Source of the DNA: Acidimicrobiaceae bacterium
Lineage (GTDB): Bacteria; Actinomycetota; Acidimicrobiia; Acidimicrobiales; Ilumatobacteraceae
Reading direction: 5' to 3'
DNA length: 11,762 nt
Assembly (NCBI GenBank): GCA_003455715.1
Contig: DMQJ01000353.1
Location: forward strand, 1-11,762
Under the pieces are notes generated by a model, which made no database searches, was not told the origin of the DNA, and was given only the letters and a program-made list of their open reading frames with translations. Below, piece by piece: positions 6,686 to 11,762 of the stretch. Position 1 is the stretch's first letter; the number at the start of each line of letters is the position of its first letter. The position numbers and the translations under genes were made by a program.

Positions 6686-7242
6686 TGGCCCCGCTTCCTC
6701 CTGGTTGGTACCCATCGGGCGGTGGCCTGCGGTGGTGGAATGGCAGCGAATGGACTGAGCACCGGGCGGCAGCGGTCGGTCCGCCGACGGCGCCGCCGTC
6801 CGACATGCGCCGTCGAGTGATTGCCTACCTCATCGACTCGTCGCTCTCGATTCCTGGCGTCGTCCTACAGGCGTGGGCCTTCGTCACGTCGATCGTCTCC
6901 GCGTCTCGTGACGACCTAGCGGGGCTGCCGAACGTTGAGTGGATCTTCGTTGGGCTCGGGCTTACCTACCTGCCGCTTGTGGTGAACCGCGGCGTCGTGC
7001 AGGGTGTGACAGGCCGAACGCTTGGAAAGAAGATCATGCGTCTGCGTCTCGTTCGACTGCACGGGGGTGGCCCACCAGGTCTCGGCTGGGGCTTGCTGCG
7101 TCTCCTGCTGGAGGGCGTGGTGGGAATCGTCGACGTCATCTTGGCCTTCGTCACCGATAGACGCCAACGCACGGGAGACATGGCGGCCAAGACGATGGTG
7201 ATGAACGACGAGGACATCACCGCGTGGTTCACGTCAGCTTGA
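6685..7242 (+). CDS. RDD-family membrane protein with N-terminal DUF2510-like segment
   Basis: A 185-residue membrane protein. The first 26 residues (PPGWYPSGGG...RWWNGSEWTEH) match the short Trp-rich DUF2510 type of segment common at the N-termini of actinobacterial membrane proteins. A Pro-rich linker (about 31-40) leads to an RDD domain. That domain has R44 and D51 in the first helix (about 45-71), a second hydrophobic span (about 84-103), the QGVTGRTLGKKIMRLRLV cytosolic stretch (106-123), a third span (about 134-157), and the closing DRRQRTGDMAAKTMV motif (158-172). RDD proteins are poorly understood; some have been linked to ion or solute transport. The ATG at 6685 is supported by the -10 element six bases upstream and by the domain beginning immediately. 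Its 3' end overlaps the response-regulator gene on the other strand by 14 bp. Confidence 0.85.
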   Translation: MAPLPPGWYPSGGGLRWWNGSEWTEHRAAAVGPPTAPPSDMRRRVIAYLIDSSLSIPGVVLQAWAFVTSIVSASRDDLAGLPNVEWIFVGLGLTYLPLVVNRGVVQGVTGRTLGKKIMRLRLVRLHGGGPPGLGWGLLRLLLEGVVGIVDVILAFVTDRRQRTGDMAAKTMVMNDEDITAWFTSA

Positions 7243-7855
7243 CGATGCCCATCTTCACGGCCATCAACACCGCCTGGGTGCGGTCGCGAGCCTGCAGCTT
7301 CTCGTAGATCGAGGCCAGGTGGTTCTTCACCGTCTTCTGGCTGATGAACAGCTTGTCAGCGATCTCGGAGGTGCCAAATCCGTCGGCCACCAGTTGCAGC
7401 ACTTCCTCTTCCCGAGTGGAGATGATCGACTCGGTGTCGTTGCGGGCCTCCTGCAGCATGGCGGTGGCCAAGTTGGGCGACATTGGCCGGTCGCCGTTGG
7501 CGGCAAGATGCACCGCTTCGGCCACTTCGCGCACCGACGAGTCCTTGGTGAGGTATCCGACCGCGCCCGCCTTGATGGCGCGGTCGATGATGTCGCGGTC
7601 GATGTGCATGGTGAGCATCACCACCCGCATCCGGGCATCAGCCGCGACGAGTTGGCGGGTGGCGTCGATTCCGTCGGTGCCGGGCATCGACACGTCCATC
7701 AGCACCACATCCGGCCGCTCTGTGAGCGCGATCTGGACGCCGGCTGCTCCGTCGGCGGCCTCGCCCACCACCGTGAGTCCTTCACTTTCGAGCGCACGAC
7801 GCAGGCTCTGGCGCAGCATGGTGTGGTCGTCGACGAGCACGACGGACAATGACAT
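7229..7855 (-). CDS. NarL/LuxR-family response regulator
   Basis: A 208-residue DNA-binding response regulator. The receiver domain (about 3-120) has the acidic pair D9/D10, the phospho-acceptor D54 (VLMDVSMPG), T82 and K104 (YLTKD), all in place. A LuxR-type helix-turn-helix (about 145-205) carries STREEEVLQLVADG and the recognition segment SQKTVKNHLASIYEKL. It should be phosphorylated by the adjacent histidine kinase and then bind DNA as a dimer; the target genes are unknown. The ATG at 7855 shares one base with the kinase stop codon (TGATG), and AAGGAAGAG (complement of 7863-7871) supplies a ribosome site, so translation is probably coupled. The 3' end overlaps the convergent RDD gene by 14 bp. 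The gene is complete, with normal length for the family. Confidence 0.95.
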   Translation of the reverse strand: MSLSVVLVDDHTMLRQSLRRALESEGLTVVGEAADGAAGVQIALTERPDVVLMDVSMPGTDGIDATRQLVAADARMRVVMLTMHIDRDIIDRAIKAGAVGYLTKDSSVREVAEAVHLAANGDRPMSPNLATAMLQEARNDTESIISTREEEVLQLVADGFGTSEIADKLFISQKTVKNHLASIYEKLQARDRTQAVLMAVKMGIVKLT

Positions 7856-9669
7856 CAGGTGGCTCTTCCTTCGTTGGTGAACACAAGCTTCATTTCGGTG
7901 CCGCCGGTGGGGAGCGACTGCAACGACAGTTCGGCGTCGAGCCGGTGGGCACGCTCGCGCATGCCCACCAGACCGTAACTGTCGGGCCGAGCTGTGGTGG
8001 CGTCGAGTCCGACTCCGTCGTCGCGCACCGTGATGGTGACGGTGGCGCCATCCTGGCGGGCCGCGACCATCAGATGCTGCGCCTGCGAGTGGCGCTCGGC
8101 GTTGAGGATGGCTTCGCGGACGATCTGCCACAACTCGCGTTCGGCCACCATGGGCAGGCGAACAGGAACTCGTACGTCGCAGTGCGTACGGATGCCACTG
8201 CGCTGCTCCACACGCTGGAGGAACTCGGCGGTGGTTGCCGCAAGGTCGCGGCTGTCGGTGACCTCGGTGCGCAAGTCGTACAAGGTGTCACGCACTTCAG
8301 TGACGACGGCCGACACCTGGCTGCGAAGTTGGCGGAGTACGGGCGCGATGTCGCCGTCGTCGTCGGCCACGGAGATGGCACGGTCGACCTCGAACCCGAT
8401 GAGCGCCAACGACGAGCCCACGTGGTCGTGCAGGTCGCGGGCAATGCGCGAGCGCTCCTCATCCGCCGCCAGGGTGCGGATGCGCAGAAACATGCGGGCG
8501 TTGTCGATGGCAATTCCGAACGGCTCGCTGAGCCCGTGGACGACCTCCGACTGCTGCTGGCCGAATGCACCCGGCTCGTTGCATTCCACCACCACCATGC
8601 CGACGAGCGCGCCACGCGCGCGCAATGCGGAGTACAGCCCCGATCGGGCGAGTGGGGTCACGCCGGCGCCAGGCAGCATGTCGTCGAGCCTCACCGTCTT
8701 GGGCGACTCGACGGCTGCGTGCAACCCAGCCGGTAGACGATCGAGCGGAAAGGCTCGGGCATGGTGCACGCCGTTGGTGCGCGCTGGCACGGCTCGGCGG
8801 GTGGTGGGTTCCACGAGATAGACGGCCAACGCGTCGTGGCGCACCATCGTGCGGAGTCGACCCACCGTGGAGTCGAGCACCTCGTCGTAGTCGAGCGAGG
8901 CGGGCAGCGTCTGGGCGACCCGTTGCAGCGAGAACAGCAACGAGTTGGCCTCCGCGAGGCGACTCACCCGATCGAGCGCCACCTGCTGCTGGCGCGCCGC
9001 GTCGTGCGCCGCGCGGTGGGCAAGCCCGCTCGTGAAAGCAACCATGCCCAGCAGGCCCGCCCACAAAGCGCTGTCCTGCAGGCCGGTGCGCACACCGATG
9101 CCTGGCACATGCTGCATCGTGACTGCAGCGACGGCGACCGCGCTGACGGTGGCGCTGTACAGGCCGCCAGCGGCGAACCCGGCCAGCATGCCCGTAGGTA
9201 CGAGGAAGAGGACGAAGGGCGACGCCCACGCACCGCTGATGAGGATGGCCGTGACGTTGCATGCCTGCTCGGCGACGATGCGCATACGCACGCGGGTGTC
9301 GTCGCGATAGGGGATCGGGTGCCGCCAGGTGACCACGGTGTACACGGCGAGCACGATGGCAGCCACGCCGATGTGCCAATCGCCGAGGGTGAACCCTGGT
9401 GCGGCGCGGAAGAGGGCGCCGGCGAGTGCTGCCAGGCGGAAGGGCCACAGCGGCGCCGCGGTGAGGGTGTGCACCAGGGGGCTGTTGGTGCCTCGGGTGG
9501 CGCGCCGGTCGATGCCCCCAGGGGGTGTGCGGTTGGAGCGTCGGCGCTCCACCAACGGCCACCCGAGCGGTGAGGAGCCGGTGGGGCTTGCGGCGCTCGC
9601 CATGGAGACCTCGCCAGGGGTCGACGTGGCAGCCCGGGCTTCGGGTAGCTCGTCGGTGTCGTCGCTCAC
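7855..9669 (-). CDS. Membrane histidine kinase, NarL/DesK type, with GAF-like domain
   Basis: A 604-residue sensor kinase. A disordered N-terminal tail (about 1-65) precedes several hydrophobic spans (about 70-90, 97-116, 137-186 and 200-217). A short coiled segment (about 218-250) follows, then a GAF-like sensory domain (about 255-395). The HisKA_3 dimerisation helix starts at EERSRIARDLHDHVG, with H414 as the phospho-accepting His. The HATPase_c domain has the N box at E519-N523 (REAILNAERH), the G1 box DDGVG (550-554) and the G2 box YGLVGMRER (565-573). With no large extracellular loop, it probably senses a membrane-associated or cytoplasmic signal; the signal itself is unknown. The GTG start at 9669 is preceded at six bases by TAACAT, which supports it over the internal ATG at residue 23. 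The partner response regulator follows with a one-base overlap. coaE is divergent, 75 bp away. Confidence 0.93.
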   Translation of the reverse strand: MSDDTDELPEARAATSTPGEVSMASAASPTGSSPLGWPLVERRRSNRTPPGGIDRRATRGTNSPLVHTLTAAPLWPFRLAALAGALFRAAPGFTLGDWHIGVAAIVLAVYTVVTWRHPIPYRDDTRVRMRIVAEQACNVTAILISGAWASPFVLFLVPTGMLAGFAAGGLYSATVSAVAVAAVTMQHVPGIGVRTGLQDSALWAGLLGMVAFTSGLAHRAAHDAARQQQVALDRVSRLAEANSLLFSLQRVAQTLPASLDYDEVLDSTVGRLRTMVRHDALAVYLVEPTTRRAVPARTNGVHHARAFPLDRLPAGLHAAVESPKTVRLDDMLPGAGVTPLARSGLYSALRARGALVGMVVVECNEPGAFGQQQSEVVHGLSEPFGIAIDNARMFLRIRTLAADEERSRIARDLHDHVGSSLALIGFEVDRAISVADDDGDIAPVLRQLRSQVSAVVTEVRDTLYDLRTEVTDSRDLAATTAEFLQRVEQRSGIRTHCDVRVPVRLPMVAERELWQIVREAILNAERHSQAQHLMVAARQDGATVTITVRDDGVGLDATTARPDSYGLVGMRERAHRLDAELSLQSLPTGGTEMKLVFTNEGRAT

Positions 9670-9681
9670 GTGGCGATGTTA
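9670..9681 (-). promoter_or_regulatory. Leaderless promoter of the histidine kinase operon (TAACAT, 6 bp before GTG)
   Basis: On the minus strand TAACAT (complement of 9676-9681) is followed by six bases and the GTG at 9669. This decides the kinase start and implies an mRNA beginning at GTG. No Shine-Dalgarno sequence is present and no clear -35 is seen. Confidence 0.5.
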
Positions 9682-9692
9682 GTGACCCCAGC

Positions 9693-9727
9693 GGGCACCA
9701 GCCGTGGCTACGAACTCCGCGGTGCCC
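9693..9727. repeat. Inverted repeat GGGCACC/GGTGCCC between divergent promoters
   Basis: GGGCACC (9693-9699) and GGTGCCC (9721-9727) are perfect 7-bp inverted arms with a 21-base spacer that itself contains AGCC-GT-GGCT (9700-9709). The element lies between the two outward-facing -10 boxes of the kinase operon and coaE and covers both -35 regions. It is a candidate operator, possibly for autoregulation by the adjacent response regulator, but chance is not excluded for arms of this length. Confidence 0.35.
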
Positions 9728-9732
9728 AGCGT

Positions 9733-9744
9733 TATGGTCTGGTC
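9733..9744 (+). promoter_or_regulatory. Leaderless promoter of coaE (TATGGT, 6 bp before ATG)
   Basis: TATGGT at 9733-9738 is followed by six bases and the coaE ATG at 9745. This favours that start over an upstream in-frame ATG at 9670, which would add 25 residues not found in the family and would lie next to the kinase start. Confidence 0.5.
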
Positions 9745-10398
9745 ATGATCCTGGTAGGTCTCACGGGTGGCATCGGTTCGGGCAAGTCGACGGTCAGCGC
9801 CGCGCTCGCTCAGCGTGGCGCCATCATCATCGATGCCGACGCTGTCGCCCGCGATGTGCAGCAACCGGGGTCGCCGGTCCTCGCAGCGATGGCCGAGCGC
9901 TTCGGCGCCGACGTCATCGCTCACGACGGGTCGCTCGACCGCGCAAAGGTGGCCGCAATCGTCTTCTCCGACCCTGACGCGCTGAAGGCCCTCAACGCCA
10001 TCGTGCACCCGGCCATCGGGGCCGAGATCAATCGCCGAGTGACCGAACAGATTCCGACCGACCACATCGTCGTGCTCGACATCCCGCTGCTCACCGAGAA
10101 CCCGCGCGACGGGCTACAGGGCAAGATCGTCGTCGACGTGCCCGTGGAGACCCAGGTGGAGCGTCTGGTTCGGTTCCGCGGGTTCGACGAGGCCGATGCT
10201 CGGGCCCGGATCGAGCGCCAGGCTTCACGAGAACAGCGGTTGGAGGGCGCGAGCTTCGTGGTCGACAACAGCGGCACGGTGGAGGAACTGGCGCCCCAGA
10301 TCGATGCCTTGTGGGTCTGGGTGCAGACACTGCCGCAGTTGCCCACCGACTTCCGCTTCGGTGCCCGCAGCGAGGCCCCCGACACGCCTACAGCGTGA
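9745..10398 (+). CDS. coaE: Dephospho-CoA kinase
   Basis: A 217-residue dephospho-CoA kinase, which phosphorylates the 3'-hydroxyl of the ribose of dephospho-CoA, the last step of coenzyme A synthesis, in the cytosol. The protein opens with the P-loop GLTGGIGSGKST (5-16), followed by IIDADAVARDV (28-38), GSLDRAKVAAIVFSD (62-76), the HPAI motif (88-91), LDIPLLTE (111-118), the lid region R144-F147 with RIERQ (155-159), and the base-contacting VVDNSGT (172-178). Length is normal for the stand-alone enzyme. Mycobacterial CoaE carries a C-terminal GrpB-like domain, which is absent here. The short tail after about 195 is variable. The last 11 bases overlap the convergent acetyltransferase gene. 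Gene order (rpsA upstream, uvrB downstream) agrees with the actinobacterial neighbourhood of coaE. Confidence 0.97.
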   Translation: MILVGLTGGIGSGKSTVSAALAQRGAIIIDADAVARDVQQPGSPVLAAMAERFGADVIAHDGSLDRAKVAAIVFSDPDALKALNAIVHPAIGAEINRRVTEQIPTDHIVVLDIPLLTENPRDGLQGKIVVDVPVETQVERLVRFRGFDEADARARIERQASREQRLEGASFVVDNSGTVEELAPQIDALWVWVQTLPQLPTDFRFGARSEAPDTPTA

Positions 10399-11395
10399 CT
10401 CGGCCCACGATCTCTCCGTCGTCGATGTCGCCGGTGGGCACGAAGCCGAGCCGCTCGTAGAACGGCCGGGGGCTGCCCGGGCCATCGACCCAACTGGTCA
10501 TCAAGGTGCGGTGGCCGTCGCCACGCAATCGGTCGGCGACCAGGGCGAGTGCGGCCTCGCCGATGCCCCTGCGCTGGTGACTCCGGTCGATCAACAGTCG
10601 CCAGAGGTACGGCTCGGGGTGATGTTCGGTGACGTCGGCAAGCATGACGAATCCGGCGGGCTCGCCGTCGGCCTCGATGCCACGCATCCACGGCACCACG
10701 GGTGCGCCGTCGATGATCTCGGGGAAGAGGGCGTGCTCGTACGACGCCCACATCGGCGCCACCAGTCGTTCTTGCGAACGGTGCGTGGTGAGGCGCCGAT
10801 AGGTCGACGAGTTGTGCGGACCCAACTCGACGAGTCGGACGACATCGGGACGGTTGCGGGGGCGGCTCACCCACGTCTCCCAATCGGCGCGGGTCATCGC
10901 GTAGTGAAGGTCGTCCTCCCAGCCATTGCGGCCGGGGAAGTTCAGGCGAGTGAGCGCCTCGAAGGCCATACCGATCGCTTCGCACACCCGCGCAGAGGCC
11001 ACGTTGTCGGGGTGCAGACTGGCGTGGAAGCGATGCGCGTCGTGGTGGCGCACCAACCACTCCACAACAGCGGCTGCTGCCTCCGTCGCATAGCCGTGCC
11101 CCTGGGCGGGAGTGCTCAGTGTCCACCCGAGTTCGGCGATGCCGTCGTTGCATTGCACGTACACGTCGCCCACGAGGACACCGTCGACCTCGATGCCGAG
11201 GTTGGTGCCTGCTGCGAGGTCGAGGTGGCCGCCTCCGCGGCGGTTGAACCGTTCGATGTAGTGGTCGACGGTGTAGGGGAGCGGCCAGTCTTGCATCGCG
11301 CTGACGGCCGGGTCGTTGCGGTAACCCGCGACGACCTCAGCATCGTCGAGTCGGAGTTCGCGCAGCGCGAGCCGTGCGGTCGAGAGGACTGCCAT
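10388..11395 (-). CDS. Double-GNAT acetyltransferase: RimJ/L-like plus polyamine-acetyltransferase-like domains
   Basis: A 335-residue protein with two complete GNAT domains in one continuous frame. Domain 1 (about 1-172) resembles RimJ/RimL-type N-acetyltransferases: it opens with LSTARLALRELRLDDAE, has the acetyl-CoA loop Q98-GHG101-Y-A103, and the HPDNVASARVCEAIGM helix (128-143). Domain 2 (about 182-335) resembles spermine/spermidine (PaiA/BltD-like) acetyltransferases: GFVML at 248-252, WRLLID at 265-270, the acetyl-CoA loop Q274-RRG277-I-G279, and PFYERLGF at 311-318. Both acetyl-CoA loops look intact, so both halves may be active; the substrates are not known. The ATG at 11395 is supported by TAGCGT seven bases upstream; an in-frame start at 11482 would overlap uvrB. 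It is divergent from uvrB and shares a candidate SOS operator with it. The 3' end overlaps coaE by 11 bp. Confidence 0.88.
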   Translation of the reverse strand: MAVLSTARLALRELRLDDAEVVAGYRNDPAVSAMQDWPLPYTVDHYIERFNRRGGGHLDLAAGTNLGIEVDGVLVGDVYVQCNDGIAELGWTLSTPAQGHGYATEAAAAVVEWLVRHHDAHRFHASLHPDNVASARVCEAIGMAFEALTRLNFPGRNGWEDDLHYAMTRADWETWVSRPRNRPDVVRLVELGPHNSSTYRRLTTHRSQERLVAPMWASYEHALFPEIIDGAPVVPWMRGIEADGEPAGFVMLADVTEHHPEPYLWRLLIDRSHQRRGIGEAALALVADRLRGDGHRTLMTSWVDGPGSPRPFYERLGFVPTGDIDDGEIVGRVTL

Positions 11396-11408
11396 GGGCG
11401 CCACGCTA
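11396..11408 (-). promoter_or_regulatory. Leaderless promoter of the GNAT gene (TAGCGT, 7 bp before ATG)
   Basis: On the minus strand TAGCGT (complement of 11403-11408) lies seven bases before the ATG at 11395. With a 17-base spacer the -35 would fall at 11426-11431, inside the palindrome at 11423-11436, so the gene may share SOS control with uvrB. Confidence 0.5.
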
Positions 11409-11422
11409 GAGGGATGATGCAG

Positions 11423-11436
11423 CGAACGCGCGTTCG
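11423..11436. promoter_or_regulatory. Candidate LexA (SOS) operator upstream of uvrB
   Basis: CGAACGCGCGTTCG is a perfect 14-bp palindrome that fits the Gram-positive/actinobacterial LexA operator core, CGAAC-N4-GTTCG. Its position is right for repression: it overlaps the expected -35 of uvrB (11433-11438) and ends 19 bases before the -10. uvrB is an SOS gene in many bacteria. The flanking bases (G and T) differ from the extended T...A consensus of mycobacteria. I found no second box in the other intergenic gaps of the window. Confidence 0.75.
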
Positions 11437-11455
11437 TCATGTCACACCCCGCTGG

Positions 11456-11468
11456 TACGCTTCGGAAC
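11456..11468 (+). promoter_or_regulatory. Leaderless promoter of uvrB (TACGCT, 7 bp before ATG)
   Basis: TACGCT at 11456-11461 is followed by seven bases and the uvrB ATG at 11469. No Shine-Dalgarno sequence is present in the short gap. The LexA-type palindrome lies just upstream over the -35 region. Confidence 0.5.
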
Positions 11469-11762
11469 ATGCCGGTCGTCACGCCGCCCCGCTTTCAGGT
11501 CGTCTCCCCGTTTCAGCCGGCGGGCGACCAGCCGACGGCCATCGCACAACTGGCCGAGGGCATCGACCGTGGCGATCGATTTCAAACGCTGCTGGGCATC
11601 ACCGGGTCGGGCAAGAGTGCCACCATCGCCTGGACCATCGAGGCGGTGCAGCGGCCCACGCTCATCCTTGCCCCCAACAAGTCGCTTGCCGCTCAGTTGG
11701 CGCAGGAGATGCGCGAGTTCTTCCCCCACAACCGGGTGGAGTACTTCGTCAGCTACTACGAC
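11469..11762 (+). CDS. uvrB: Excinuclease ABC subunit B, N-terminal part (cut by window end)
   Basis: The first 98 residues of UvrB, the damage-verifying, helicase-like subunit of nucleotide excision repair that loads UvrC after UvrA hands over the lesion. Visible motifs are the N-terminal [17 protein letters not shown] (9-25), the Walker A loop [10 protein letters not shown] (43-52; K49 is the ATP-binding Lys), and [19 protein letters not shown], running into VEYFVSYYD at the window edge. That last stretch sits just before the DNA-gripping beta-hairpin of the family. The reading frame is open to the last base. The ATG at 11469 begins directly at the family start and is supported by the -10 element seven bases upstream. 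A candidate LexA box indicates SOS control. coaE followed by uvrB, with one gene between them, is also the mycobacterial order. Confidence 0.97.
   Translation, partial: MPVVTPPRFQVVSPFQPAGDQPTAIAQLAEGIDRGDRFQTLLGITGSGKSATIAWTIEAVQRPTLILAPNKSLAAQLAQEMREFFPHNRVEYFVSYYD

Noticed and set aside
7849..9573. Plus-strand open frames opposite the histidine kinase (7849-8736 and 8761-9573)
   Set aside because: The kinase frame contains every expected kinase box. These antisense frames have no motif and no start signals.
9670..9744. Upstream extension of coaE to the in-frame ATG at 9670
   Set aside because: It would add 25 residues before a P-loop that normally begins within the first ten residues, and the -10 element TATGGT lies inside the extension.
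9921..11153. A 410-codon minus-strand open frame across coaE and the GNAT gene
   Set aside because: It is Arg/Pro-rich low-complexity translation in a different frame from the true GNAT gene. It lacks the conserved acetyl-CoA loops.
1..11762. CRISPR arrays, tRNA or rRNA genes, insertion sequences, phage genes
   Set aside because: No regularly spaced repeats, cloverleaf sequences, transposase motifs or terminal repeats were seen. Intergenic gaps are under 190 bases throughout, and the gene content is core actinobacterial.

Overview
The window is gene-dense, G+C-rich DNA (roughly two thirds G+C by eye) from an actinobacterium. The backbone polA - rpsA - coaE - uvrB has the same order as in Mycobacterium and many other Actinobacteria. 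PolA has a Tyr in the O-helix and no proofreading residues, and RpsA is the four-S1-domain form; both are actinobacterial traits. Details differ from mycobacteria: CoaE lacks the C-terminal GrpB-like extension, and extra genes sit between the backbone genes. A non-mycobacterial lineage such as Acidimicrobiia is a reasonable guess, but the sequence alone cannot prove it.

Layout. Positions 1-1594 (minus strand) hold a choline-kinase-like phosphotransferase followed by a corrinoid (B12-binding) methyl-carrier protein cut by the window edge. Positions 1675-5074 (plus) hold polA and, one base later, a class I SAM methyltransferase; a long imperfect hairpin follows at 5090-5134. Then come rpsA (5262-6578, TTG start) with a strong hairpin terminator, and an RDD-family membrane protein (6685-7242). 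A NarL/LuxR-type two-component pair lies on the minus strand (response regulator 7229-7855, histidine kinase 7855-9669). coaE (9745-10398, plus) faces a double-GNAT acetyltransferase (10388-11395, minus). uvrB starts at 11469 and runs off the end.

Regulation. Most genes that are not translationally coupled start 6-8 bases after a TANNNT -10 element: polA, RDD, histidine kinase, coaE, GNAT and uvrB, and probably the kinase-like gene with a weaker box. Transcription would then begin at or next to the start codon, giving leaderless mRNAs. Three divergent gene pairs are separated by only 73-80 bp, and two convergent pairs overlap tail to tail. The uvrB/GNAT divergent region contains a perfect 14-bp palindrome, CGAACGCGCGTTCG. 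It matches the Gram-positive/actinobacterial LexA (SOS) operator and lies over the -35 region of uvrB, and probably of the acetyltransferase gene too.

I see no CRISPR array, tRNA, rRNA, insertion sequence or phage gene, and no clearly new system. The items most worth checking are the SOS box shared with a fused acetyltransferase, the systematic leaderless starts, the long palindrome before rpsA, and the kinase/corrinoid pair.
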